Below, piece after piece: positions 51,501-61,764 of a stretch of DNA of 64,000 nucleotides; positions within the stretch are counted from its first letter, which is position 1; the number at the start of each line of letters is the position of its first letter. The position numbers were made by a program, and so were the translations under genes. The DNA comes from Pithys albifrons albifrons (lineage: Eukaryota > Chordata > Aves > Passeriformes > Thamnophilidae): positions 18,348,561-18,412,560 of the forward strand of contig NC_092466.1 in assembly GCF_047495875.1 (NCBI RefSeq). Direction: 5' to 3'. The notes under the pieces were generated by a model. That model saw nothing but the letters and a program-made list of their open reading frames with translations. It did no database searches and was not told the DNA's origin.

Positions 51501-54177
51501 ATTAGCTTAAGTGAGCATGTCATCACCATCTGTTTATCAGGTTAAGATTTTTGTCTTTCAGCTTTGAAAGCTTCAGCAGTGGGCAATTTAAATTGACAAG
51601 ACTCAACCTTAAGGTAGAGTCTTAAAGGAGACAAAAGTAGCATTTCTGCATTTTCCAACTCCTGAAAAATGCTAAAGCTGGTTTTCATTCAGCTAAAAAA
51701 TTTAGGAAACTTTGCATCATTAATAAAATTTTAACCTTGTCAAGAAATGTTGGAAAATATTTAAATTAAATTTGCATGTTGATACACACTCTGCTATTCT
51801 TGTAGATAAGACTAATATTTTTAGATTCAAAATGTACAGTAATTTTTATACACTGTGTTAGGTACTGCTTGCTTCAATTTCTGGTAACAGTAGCTTTGTG
51901 TTTATATGCAGAAAAATATGAGCATGAAATTGAAATGTAGATGCTAATCAATTTAATGGTACTACATTACAGGAAATGAATTAGTTGCAAGTTTGTCCCT
52001 CCTTTGTCAGAAATTACTTCAGAGACAAAACTGCCAAGGATGCAAGGTGCTCTTGGCCATGTTCAATAACAACCTTTTGAAGTTTGAGTAGTTCTTATTT
52101 TCAGTCATTAATTCCTGGTAACAAGTATGAATACATGCTGATATGACCACAAAGTCTAAGGAGACAGAGAACTAAACCTAAATTATTTCAATAGGGTTTT
52201 GTTGATGTGTTTGGTTTGAGGGCAGTGAGACATGTAACTCAGTCATCAGAGGCTGTTAAATGAGTTACTGCATCTGGGTGTCTTCAGTACTGAGTATTCA
52301 AGTGAGAATGTTCTCTGTAGGATGTCACATGCACGGTATGGACACGATAGAACTATGGCCTGGAGCAAAGGAATTGCTGCAGAGCCAAGTGTTGGGCTTT
52401 ATAGAGCTGTGTGAATGTAGAGAGCTAATCCTTGGTAATTCTAGTCCCTGTGCAGATGTTTTCTGGTAATTTTCTACAGAGGACTCTTGAAGATTCATTT
52501 CTAGGGCACTTCAGGACTCCTGTAAAAGCTTCTGTCTCCAGGGCTTGGCCTCCTGCTGCATCTTATAGACCAATTCTAGTGTATGGAGAACATCATGTTA
52601 TACCAATGCAAAGTGCAAGTGCATTTTTGTGCATCATAGGGAGAACTGGTCTTGATGAGATAGATGTCATGGGCATTGTTTAAACACCAGACAGAACCAT
52701 TGCTTATTGCAGTGATGTACATACAGGAAAGGATAGCCCATGGCTTTCCTAATGGCAGCTTAGTGCTGATGGTTCAAAAATCTTAATTTCCTGAATGAAA
52801 ACTGAGTTCAAGTGAGCTTTGAAACAAAGGAATGCCATACATATCAAGTGTCATGTCAGCCACGTTTCACTTGCTTTTTGAAAATGGAACCGAAGTCCAG
52901 ATAACAGATAATGAAAGATGCTTCTTCCCATCTTTAATGTAATCCTTCTCAGATACCCCTTAGAGGTTCTCCATCTGGATTTTATAATCATAGTGATCTC
53001 TGGAAAGTTGCTTCATATGACATGCAGGGCAAAGATGTCTTCAGTGCAGCCATATATAGTTCAAAAAAGCAAACACTACCAGAAAACACTCATCATCTGA
53101 TTCATGTTGGGAAGTTCCTGAGCTTTTAAGCAAGTACTGATCATCTGTAATAATGGCCTCTCACTTTCTTTGGAATAGAACGTGGCACCTCCCCACCCTT
53201 GTAGTGTCTCTGCTTAGCAGTCAGTAACTGTAATTATTTTTTGACTTTTCAGTCTGGAGAATTTAAATGTAATGCAAAATTCCCATTTAGCTTTATAGTA
53301 GAGGCAGAGGTACATGTTGAAAGAGGCAAATAATTCAGCTGGATATAATTTTTCTTGTCTATTTTTCAATTTCAATTTTACAGAACATTGACAAGGTGGT
53401 ATTTGTTGGAAACTTTCTCAGAATTAATATGATTTCTATGAAGGTGCTAGCATATGCTATGGATTATTGGTCTAAGGGACAGCTGAAAGCTCTGTTTTTG
53501 GAACATGAGGTAAGGAAATACTTTTTGAACTTACTTTTATTTGTAAGTACAAAAATCTTGTTCTTTATTTGTTGAAGTTAGAAAGGGAGAGTATCAGTGC
53601 TATTGCTTGAAGCGAAGTTCTGCAATAAAGGCAATTTAGTTTACAAATTCACTTGAAAATATTGCATGCTAACTTCTTGGCTTGATCACTAACCTTGTGC
53701 TATGTATTGTTAAACATTGCCCATCTCTGATTTTTGCTCTCTGACACTGGTACCACCAATGTTCATTTGCATAGGCTGGTATATAAACCTCAAGTATAAT
53801 TAATTTTTGTAAGCATAATTTTGAGGTGACTACCAGATGGATGGGTTCATAATGGAAACTGCCCTGCCTCAATACAGCATCATTATAATGGTTCTGTAAT
53901 TTCTTTTTGACAATTTTTGACAACTGTGAAAGACTTTTTCCAGTATTAGGCCCTTTCTTGTACCTAAAGAAGATCTTACTAAGTCATAATTCAGATAGAG
54001 CAAATACAGCAGGGCTGATCTTACAATAAACATCTTAATTGCCTTAACAGAACTGAAGACTTTATGCTTTATTTTGGAATTTGATTGGTTTTGGTTTGCT
54101 TTTGCCTTTGTTCAAAGGGTTATTTTGGAGCTGTTGGAGCTCTTCTAGAGTTGCTTAAAATGACAGATGATCAGTGA
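30256..54177 (+). CDS. PANK1: PANK1, pantothenate kinase 1 (complete; alpha and beta forms)
   Basis: Phosphorylates pantothenate with ATP, the first and rate-controlling step of coenzyme A synthesis; works as a dimer and is inhibited by acetyl-CoA. Alpha exons: 30256-30517, 38020-38372, 45568-45821, 48059-48235, 48617-48740, 53384-53509, 54118-54177 (451 aa). Beta replaces the first with 30973-31000 (373 aa, the same length as human PANK1-beta). All junctions are GT-AG and in phase. In beta numbering: ATP-site MDIGGT (16-21), catalytic Glu138 in KLDELD, GSGVS (191-195) and Arg207 of the acetyl-CoA/substrate region, then [11 protein letters not shown]. It ends KMTDDQ. PANK2 and PANK3 are excluded by the first exons, resident miR-107 (not miR-103) and KIF20B synteny. 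No frameshift or missing catalytic residue. Confidence 0.98.
30780..30845 (+). promoter_or_regulatory. PANK1-beta promoter: two CCAAT boxes
   Basis: CCAAT occurs at 30780-30784 and 30841-30845, 61 bases apart, the second followed directly by GGGGCGG. They lie 128-193 bases upstream of the beta start codon and downstream of exon 1-alpha, as expected for a separate beta promoter. The motifs are seen; binding is inferred. Confidence 0.45.
30973..31000 (+). CDS. PANK1: PANK1 exon 1-beta
   Basis: Nine codons plus one base (MKLIVPRQH, then Ser completed across the splice), with donor ACT|GTAAGTAA. Human PANK1-beta begins MKLINGKKQT, so the MKLI start and the ten-residue length are conserved. It splices to the same phase-1 acceptor as alpha and lacks the nuclear signal, which fits the cytosolic location known for beta. 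Confidence 0.92.
33421..33440. repeat. Short (CA)n tract
   Basis: ACACACACATACACACACC; brief and interrupted. Confidence 0.7.
37198..37250. repeat. (TA)n / (TATG) microsatellite
   Basis: About 53 bases of TA repeat with ATG interruptions in PANK1 intron 1; likely length-polymorphic. Confidence 0.9.
38020..38372 (+). CDS. PANK1: PANK1 exon 2
   Basis: 353 bases; its first two complete the Pro (alpha) or Ser (beta) codon. It encodes [20 protein letters not shown], the ATP-binding start of the kinase fold, through [18 protein letters not shown] and [18 protein letters not shown]. It is nearly identical to human. Acceptor GTTCTTAG, donor ACA|GTAAGT. Confidence 0.98.
41296..41327. repeat. 16-bp tandem duplication
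   Basis: AGGAGTAGGAAAACTG is followed at once by AGGAGTAGGAAAACTA; 15 of 16 bases match. Confidence 0.9.
41436..41497. repeat. T-rich low-complexity tract
   Basis: Runs of T with interspersed G and C (TTTTGTTTTG patterns); no repeat body next to it. Confidence 0.7.
44238..44271. repeat. 17-bp perfect tandem duplication
   Basis: TAGAACAAAAGGACAGA occurs twice back to back with no mismatch, which implies a recent replication-slippage event. Confidence 0.95.
45568..45821 (+). CDS. PANK1: PANK1 exon 3 (catalytic Glu)
   Basis: 84 codons plus two bases. It begins [20 protein letters not shown] with the catalytic Glu138 (beta numbering), and includes [20 protein letters not shown] with Ser192, Ser195 and Arg207 of the substrate/acetyl-CoA pocket. 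Acceptor TTTTGCAG, donor CAG|GTAAAT. Confidence 0.98.
45822..48058 (+). other. PANK1 intron 3
   Basis: 2.2 kb with no recognised exon or transposon. A small inverted repeat (ACTCCTCC ... GGAGGAGT) lies at about 47,932-47,950. Confidence 0.8.
48059..48235 (+). CDS. PANK1: PANK1 exon 4
   Basis: 177 bases encoding [20 protein letters not shown], then [20 protein letters not shown] and [12 protein letters not shown]; matches human with one or two changes. Acceptor TTTTCTAG, donor AAG|GTATGT. Both ends are in phase 2. Confidence 0.98.
48617..48740 (+). CDS. PANK1: PANK1 exon 5
   Basis: 124 bases encoding [20 protein letters not shown] and [20 protein letters not shown]. Acceptor CTCACACAG, donor GAG|GTAAGT. 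The intron that follows carries miR-107. Confidence 0.98.
48741..53383 (+). other. PANK1 intron 5 (hosts miR-107)
   Basis: 4.6 kb. The only recognised element is the miR-107 hairpin, about 1.64 kb after the donor. The rest is AT-rich with no exon. Confidence 0.85.
50381..50461 (+). ncRNA. MIR107: miR-107 precursor hairpin
   Basis: The mature 3p strand AGCAGCATTGTACAGGGCTATCA is present exactly at 50430-50452, and the 5p arm AGCTTCTTTACAGTGTTGCCTTG at 50393-50415. The loop TGGCATGGAGTTCA equals the human one, and the arms pair as in human pre-miR-107; only the flanking basal stem differs (CTCTTTGC ... GCATGGA). It lies in the sense direction in PANK1 intron 5, the same intron as in mammals, so it is probably processed from the PANK1 transcript. 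Family targets include metabolic, cell-cycle and DICER1 mRNAs. miR-103 differs by one base near the 3' end (CTATGA), so this is 107. Confidence 0.98.
53384..53509 (+). CDS. PANK1: PANK1 exon 6
   Basis: 42 codons in phase 0: [20 protein letters not shown], then [21 protein letters not shown]. Acceptor TTTTACAG, donor GAG|GTAAGG. Nearly identical to human. Confidence 0.98.
53510..54117 (+). other. PANK1 intron 6
   Basis: 608 bp, AT-rich, nothing recognised. Confidence 0.85.
54118..54177 (+). CDS. PANK1: PANK1 exon 7, coding part
   Basis: 19 codons, [19 protein letters not shown], then TGA at 54175-54177; matches the human C-terminus with one change. Acceptor TTCAAAG. Confidence 0.98.
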   Translation, partial: GYFGAVGALLELLKMTDDQ

Positions 54178-55578
54178 TGAAGCTGTCTGAAGAGATTCTT
54201 ACTGCAAATGCTGCTGGATAAGAGAAAGCCACTACAAGAATGGAAACAAAGCCATTATGGTAGTTCTACCTGCTGGATTTGTAAATAATTTAAAATCCTT
54301 TTCACTGATCTTTAACTTCTGGATTTGACCTTATACTTTAGAATTCATAATGGGAATTATGAGGGTTTTTTCTGTACACTGTATTTTTTAGGGGGAAAAA
54401 TGTGCAAAGTGGCCAAACATACAGATTTTATTGATTTATTTTGAAAAAACAGATACTGTTTAATGTAGGACCTGTGATATGAGGCATAGGCTTTTCTTCT
54501 GGGGTTTACTGATTAGTGTGGTAATTTTAACTTCATTTAGTAATCACTCTAGGAGATTTTTAAATCTTATTTTCATGACGTTTCATGATTTGTTCTTGGT
54601 TTCAAATGAAACTACAATGCTGATGCATTTTACTGTGAAAACTAGTATTTGATTTTTTGCCTTTCCTTTCCTCATTAGATGAGACACTTTTTTATTTAAC
54701 ATCCCCCTGCGCCCCTAAAAAATAAATTTACAAGCATTCAATGGCCAAATGTGTTTCTTGGCAGGACTGAGAAGGCTTGGCAGGGGCTTTAAGACTGTAA
54801 TTTTTCAGTAGTCATGAATTGTAAGAGGGACAGACTGCCAACTGGTTCTGCACGACTAATTTTTCTCTATAATAAAAATCTTAAATGAGATGTGAACTAA
54901 AATTTTAATTTTTGAATTGACACCAAAATTAGATCCCATTTCTGTTGAAAAGCTCTGATGTAAATGAAGAGTTCTCTAGTACAGATGTTATTTATATGGT
55001 GCATACTTGGCATTAGATGGTAAGAGGAGGTTGTTTTCATTTATTTTTCTGTAGTCTGCAAGTTTTAACTTGTTCTTAATTGAAAACAACTGATAACTGC
55101 ATTATTCAAAGCCCAGTTACTAAAATTAGAAAAATACTGACTAATGTATTTTCTGCTTTTAAGTTAATTTTAATTTTCCCTCCAGGACAGTAAAATTTGA
55201 GTGTTTATTCCAATACAGTATTTTCTACCTTTTTTGATTTGTGGAGCTCTAGATTTCTTTTTTCCCAAGTTGAATTGAGACAGCTTTGAAATCTGTATAC
55301 TAAGATTGCTGCAGAGCATGTACAAACTTGCTTTTCTTAGATACTTTGAGGGCTCACAAATAAGAATCTGAATAACAGTAAATTATTTTGTCTTGCAAGA
55401 CTGTATGTGATGTCACATAATGTAAAGGACTCGTCAGAGGGACAGTATAAAATTCAGACATGTATTATCAAGTATGTTTTTGGAAGGGGGTTTATTTCTT
55501 TTTAAAGTCACTCATTTCCGTATCTCCCAAATGCTGAAAAAGGGTAATATTAACTGAAGTGTTAACTTGTCTAATGGA

Positions 55579-55584
55579 AATAAA
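55579..55584 (+). terminator. PANK1 polyadenylation signal 1
   Basis: AATAAA in the context GGAAATAAAGACC with T/G-rich sequence downstream (TGTTTTGAC..TGTATCTGTGG). Confidence 0.5.
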
Positions 55585-55869
55585 GACCGCTACTGTTTTG
55601 ACATTTTAATGTATCTGTGGAATTCATTTCTTGAAAGCAATGATGTGAAATGTGTAACATTTTTTTGTGACACACCTAATTAGTTATTTCCATAACAGTC
55701 TGGTTTGTGACGTGTTTTTACTCTTAATTACATTGCTTTTAGCCTTTGAAGCCTTTTGCCTGTAAACCAAAAGATAATATATATTAGTGTTTTAGTTATT
55801 TTCTCTAATATCAAGCTTGAGATAAGTGGGGATAGTTCTGCTCAGTGCCTGTAATTTTTTAACAAAGGA

Positions 55870-55917
55870 AATAAAACTTTCATTAACCTTATTTGCTAAG
55901 TTTTGCCTACAAATAAA
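55870..55917 (+). terminator. PANK1 polyadenylation signal cluster 2
   Basis: AATAAA at 55870-55875 and again at 55912-55917, the latter followed by a long T-rich stretch (from 55,930) that could be the downstream element. Probably the distal cleavage site. Confidence 0.5.
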
Positions 55918-56492
55918 GATTCATTTGTACATTTTTTTTATTTTTTTTTAAGGAAGACTTCAAAATTTTACAGGGTAACTGCACTTTTTATGGTCAACAG
56001 TAGAGGGAAGCATGACATCGATGATGTAAATATGCTTGGTTAGTTTGTTTCAGAGAAAGAGCCCATCTTTTTCTCCCTGGTCTATTGAAGGGAATTTGAT
56101 ATGGGAATATGTGTCACATAGGTGTTCTTGCATTCTTAGCATTTAGTTATGTGCAGGCAGAATATAAAGTGAAGTAAACAAATACGAAATAGCAGTTCTA
56201 TTAATATTAAAATAGTCTCCTACTCAGAAGAAACCCTAGCAAGTCATTCAGAGAAAATATAAGGATATGAAGATGCACAAATTGAGACCATGTGGTTAAA
56301 GAAGAAAAGCACAATCCTGATAGCCCTGAAGTTACCTGTAAGATTACAAGGACTGTCAGGTAAGTTGATCACAGCGGTTCTAAGAGAAGCACAAAATAAA
56401 ACTTCAATTTTAAAATACTGATTTGAAATTTAAAATGCTTAATATGTGAATTGCTATCATTAAAAGAATGGGAAAAAATACTCTGAATTGAT

Positions 56493-56805
56493 ATGATGAT
56501 GATGGCTTGGCTTTGTGAACGAAGATTTGGGAAGGGCTCTCCCCACATGGGTGTGCCCTTCCAGCCTGCACAGTGGATTTTTTAGGTGAGGCACAGTGTG
56601 CACAGAACTGGCCCCACCCTTTAACTCCTCAGGTTCATCTGCCACGGCCGAGTGAGCTTGGACAGTGACAGTGAAGTCCTCATGAGTAGAACCTACAGCA
56701 CCTGGTATTGCCAGGAGGTCTCCCATCCAATTACTGACCAGGGCTGACCCTGCTTGGCTTCCGAGATCTGAGGGGATCGAGTGTCAGGAAGGCACAAATG
56801 AATAC
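56493..56805 (-). mobile_element. Possible 5S-headed SINE-like element
   Basis: On the minus strand the 5S-like head is followed by about 190 bases of unusually GC-rich sequence that ends in CCAAGCCATCATCATCAT, a four-unit CAT tail at 56504-56493. A 5S head, a body and a short-repeat tail is the layout of 5S-derived SINEs (SINE3 / AmnSINE class). The body was not matched to a named family, so this is an inference from structure. Confidence 0.4.
56688..56800 (-). pseudogene. 5S rRNA-derived sequence
   Basis: On the minus strand it follows vertebrate 5S rRNA for about 97 bases: GATCCCCTCAGATCTCGGAAGCCAAGCAGGGTC (box A region), then ACCAGG/GGTCAGTAATTGGATGGGAGACC (box C) and CCTGGCAATACCAGGTGCTGTAGG at the 3' end. 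Identity is roughly 85% by eye. The first 20 or so bases of 5S are degraded. Single copy and mutated, so not a functional 5S gene. Confidence 0.85.
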
Positions 56806-59800
56806 ACTTGGTTGGGAAAAATATTAGCAAACTAAGTAGGATAGTGTTATGGAAAGTCTGAAGTAGGAGAAACTAGAGGAAAATCACATTGTTAGCTCAA
56901 TTCTTCCTTTCCTGAGGGAGAAAAGCCTACTGCAAAACTATTTTTGTTGCCTTGAAATCTGCAGTCGACTACTTTTATCTCTGCCCCTACCCAGCACCAT
57001 CATATGAATCTGCTAGTACTCTAACTTGCTTGTTTACCTTCAAACTGTGCCTGCCGTCACTTATCCCAACTTTTGTCTTCCTTCTCCATGTTTCCCCTCC
57101 ACAAGTAAGGTAATGGAGGAGCGATGATAAGGTTGATCTCTAGCACTGTTAATTTTTTTGCCATACAGAAGCACTTTGAACAGTTCTAAGCATTGCTGTT
57201 GCCTTGAACTTTTCTGATTGTGTATGGTATCCAGCTGCTGTCTACTGTCATCTCTTGGGAGCGTTCCTTGCCTCACTTCATTGTCCACAAGGTATCTAAA
57301 GAGTATAAAAACAGTCTCGCTTGACTACATAGATGAACCTCTACTGTAGCTGGTACAAACTGGAAATCTGTGCTAGCAAAGCTCAATTGCAGTACTATCA
57401 ACGAGTATTACTGAGAACCTAGAAATAGCCAGATCCTTGGATCACTTGTTTTGGGAATGGTAATGGTGAAGAAGCAGACTTTCCCAAGGGAGATAGTGAG
57501 TTTGCAGATTTAGTATGTATTGAAAAAACTTGTTTTGGTATAAATTGGTGAGATCTCATAATGAGCCAGGTTGTGTTAATCAGCTCCTCTTTCTGAAACA
57601 TGGCAAGATAGCCATTAAGGTAAGTTGGAGTAGAATGAGTGGGACTCCTTGCTCTCAATTCTGATGGCTTGTGCCAAGATCTGTTGCTTTTGGACTTTAA
57701 CATTTGTTCATCTTGTATCATGTGCTACTCTCATTCTCTCCACAACCACTGAGAAACCCAAATTTTTAAAGTACTGGGTGAAAGTCCCTAATGCTGGCTG
57801 AAGAGTGAGAAACAACTAAGAGGATTTACTCGATCAGATTTTTTAGAGAAGGGTAGTATGAGGTGCAGGGAGGCAGTACAAGAATCTGACTTGTAGGACA
57901 ATTGGGGTACTTACAGTGCATTCCAACCTCAGCAAAGCTGTCCTGGTGTTTCACTGTTATCAGCACTTCTGTTCCCATTAGACTGTCACAAGATATTTGC
58001 AAGTTATTTTTGGCAGGACACAGCAAAACTTTAGAGATGGGAGAACCATATGGGGTTGAACTGATGACAAAATAAACATACATGATTGTTTCCAGTTGGA
58101 TAAGGAATTCTACTGGGATCTGTTTTTAAAAGTACAAGGTGTCTTTGAATTTGGGATTAAATGAAATACAGGCTATGAAAAAGATTTCAGTCCATTTGTG
58201 TCTTGCTACCTCCTGGTACCTCTGGAAGATAGAGAACATCTGATGTCTAGGATGTCCTGGAAAATAAATACTCATTTAAGCTTAAAAACTGAATACAGTT
58301 TCTGATTCTTTATGATTTACTGGTGCTAATAGCAATTTACTAGTTGCATGACTATTAGTGTTTTTGGAGAAAAAGAGAGGTAGAGACTGTGCAATAAGAG
58401 CATTTTTCAAACCTTCCCCTACCATCTCCCCTGTAAAAAACCCAAAAAGAAACCAAATAAAAATTGTCATTCTGATTGTAAAAGTTAAGAGAACCTGTCA
58501 ACTGCCTTGGGAATTGAGAATTGCGTTAAGCAAGTGGTACTGGCTCTGGGAGAGATGGAAGAGAAATGAGCAAGAAAAGCTAAGGCTCCCAAGAGGGGAA
58601 GCTACTGATACTGGGAAAGGGACACAGAAGCAGCATGTTTTGAATAAGGTGGGAAGAACATTGCAAGATAAGCAATTAACGAGCTCTTCATTAGTACAAC
58701 CCTTGAGAGAATGGTGGTGGAGATGGGGAGGCCAGATGATTTGACAGAATGGCAGATGTCCTAATTCAGAGGTGAGAGAAGGTGGGTGGTCCTGAGCTAA
58801 TGCAGTGAATGGTGACTACTTGGGCGGAGCACCCCCGAGTAAAGTACCCAGTGGCCTGTGCTGGAGTATAAGGTCTCTATCGGAACACAGATGTTCTCAA
58901 GTGTGGGCAAATAGCCTGATCTCAAACATTGCTTGTTTCAGCATGTGACACACACAGTAGGGGATGTACCGGCCTCCAATTATGGGGATTTTTTTTCTTT
59001 TCTTTTTTACATCAAAACCAGTGCTATGATACTGGCAGGGGCACAGCTCTTTTCTGCTGGCCTCCAGCAGTTTGCTGTGTTGTGCAGAGCTGTGCGAAGT
59101 GGCTGGTAGTGGCAGGGGGTTCAGCAGCCTCCTGCCGTGTCCCCCAGGCTGCTCACAAACAGAAGGGTGATGCAGCCACAGATCATGCCAGGGCAGAGTT
59201 CTTTCATCCTGCCTGGTTTATTTCTAAACTCTGTGATGCAATTATGAAGCACCAGTTTAAAGGTATGATTTACGGCAATGAAGGAGGGCAAACAGCCTCA
59301 AATGGCACAACATTGCACTTAAAACAACGTCATGTCACTCCATGTCCTTAAGTGGTTTTGCTTATTTTGTTGTGGTGATCAGGATACTACTAGCCTCAGG
59401 TTTCCACATTAACAACTTCACCATTTCCCAGATTTTTGGGTATGTGACACATTCATCTCTTTTTCTGAAAACTTTGAGAGAATCTGGGCATTTAAAACAA
59501 AGCAGAAGTTGCCCTTTAACAAATGCTGATGTACAAAGCAGACTTGGCAATCAATGCATGTAGAGTTGTTTAACCTCTGTTACTGAGATCTCCATTTATA
59601 CCCATCCATGAGAATGTGCCCTCAGCTAACCATGTTTCCACTTTCTCACATAATGTGTTAGAATTATTTTTTTCAAGTTGAATGCTTTTTTTTGTCGTTT
59701 AAAATCTTTCGTGAGAGGAACTTTCCCTTGTGAGGGAATACACATTCCAGGCTGCATTGAAAGCATCAAGGAATAGTACTTAGAGCAAGACAGAGTCTTG

Positions 59801-61731
59801 TCACAGATGCCACTGATTTGATAATGCAGATTGTCTCAACAGAGCCACTAGTGTGTCAAGCAACAAGATGGTGTGGCCGCTGGTATGCTGTGACTTGTTC
59901 GGGTGTTTGGGTTTATTTTTGTTCAGGGTTTTGTTTTACATTCATATGTTAGGCAATTGTACACAAATAAAACAGCTAGTCTCTGCTTGTAAGAGTTTCT
60001 GATGCAAATGGATGGAAGTTGGAATATGTGTGTTTGAGTGAGGATGTGGAAATTAATGCCTTGAGCCCATAGGAAAGACATGATCAAAATGTGCTTTCCT
60101 ACAAGCTTTTATAATAGCTTCATCAGTTGGGAGACTGCAATCGAAACATTCTTGTGTAAGTCTGACAATCATTACCAGCTGGCAGATGTAACATTGAGAT
60201 AGTAATACTGTTATCTACTCTGCTGAATCTACCCCCTTTGCCCTCCCACTGGCATTACCCCATCGATACCCTGATTGTCAGCAGGAGTCAATGGAAGCAG
60301 CACAGTAAATGTGGTCCATGAACATCTGTTTTGTGAAGTGCAGTAGTGTAATGTGGGCAAGGCAACTGAAGCTGTGAGAAGCTTCTCCTCTCAGAGGGTT
60401 GGATGGTTGGGTTGGAGGGTTGGAGATTGAAATAACTTATTTTATTGGAATTGATTTGGACAGTGAGAATGCTGTCTTGTATTTGAGAATTATTTTTACT
60501 CTTTTTATGTTTTAAAAATTAACTGTAAAATAATGCATATTAATAAAAAACTCTAAATGAACAAATGAATTCAGCATTTTTAAAGCTAGCTGCCTAAATG
60601 AATCATAAAATTCTGAATGTACTTAAAAGAAATTTTAGTTCCTTTCAGTAGAATTGTTTTTAGAGCAACTTCACCCCTATTGCTATTTGAATAAGTAAAC
60701 AAAAACATGCTGTTCCTATGTCCTAAGCATGGAGCATGCTGTTACCCAGCTAGCTTTCAGCATATTGCACTTGGCTACAAAAGGCTGTGCACAAAAATCC
60801 AGAAATATTTTCAAGGAAAGCCAAAAACACTCCCAGAATTTCCCAGTGTTTGTCACAGTGTTTTAGCTTAGAAAGTAAATTATATATTCACTTCAAGCAT
60901 AGGAGGTTTGAAGACTTCTCTCCAGCCGATTTGCCTGTGCAACGTGGCAGCTCCCTGTGCATCACTGCTTTGCCTTCTCTTCAAAGGAGGAAGAGCAGTG
61001 CAAGGGAACCTAAAGGTGCTTTCTGATGATGGCTGCAGGTTGACACATAATCTACTTAACACTACAGCTGCTCTTTTAAAGGTAGGGCAGTAAACATTTA
61101 GGAAATGAACTTCACTCCTTGCTCTCATCACATGAGAAATTGCATCCAAAAAAACCCCCAGGAACATAAGAGGTCCCCCTTTTATTCATGGGAAGAATCA
61201 CCAAAGTCAGCTTAGTTTCAGTCAGGAAGCCTTTTTTTCAGTTTCTGATCTTTTTCTCCCCTATTAGGATCTTAATTTTTTTAAGCTGCTATGCAGCTTC
61301 CAGTTCTCCTACTTTGTAAGGGTTATGAAATTGTCAGATTTCCATGAACACTGCTTCAAAGCATTATGGGAATTTGTTTAAAGTTTCATTTTATACTATG
61401 ACTATAAGGTTCTCAGATACCAACCCTGGAGTTATAAGTCCCTTTACCAGGCTAGGAACAACAGACATGTTATTATCACTCTGTGGAGTCCACTGACTAC
61501 TGGCATGAGACTATAGCAGTTTGTCTGTCCTGTATATGGAGACTGTTAGGCAATTGAAATATCTTTACTTACCAGAGTTTAAAAACTAGCTTTTCCTTTT
61601 CTAACCTATTTACCTTGCAGACCCATTGGAGGAATGTAGGTAATTTAGAGTCACTTCCCTTTCAGTCCCCCATTCCACTTCTGCTAGGAAGGACGTGTAT
61701 AACTGGCAACTCAGGGAGGAGAACTTTGGGA

Positions 61732-61764
61732 CACAAAAAAAAAAAAGAGAAAAAAAAAGAAAAT
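61732..61764. repeat. A-rich tract
   Basis: Runs of A interrupted by G; no retroelement body recognised upstream. Confidence 0.7.

Larger units (their letters stand above)
54178..55940 (+). other. PANK1: PANK1 3'UTR
   Basis: AT-rich sequence from the stop codon to the last clustered polyadenylation signal, about 1.75 kb. It contains ATGCTGC at 54208-54214, complementary to miR-107 bases 2-8. The true end is not visible; a weaker AATAAA at 54,720 would give a shorter form. Confidence 0.65.

Noticed and set aside
58358..59351. Open frames of 128 and 140 codons downstream of PANK1
   Set aside because: No similarity to known families and specifically none to SLC16A12; composition is not coding-like.
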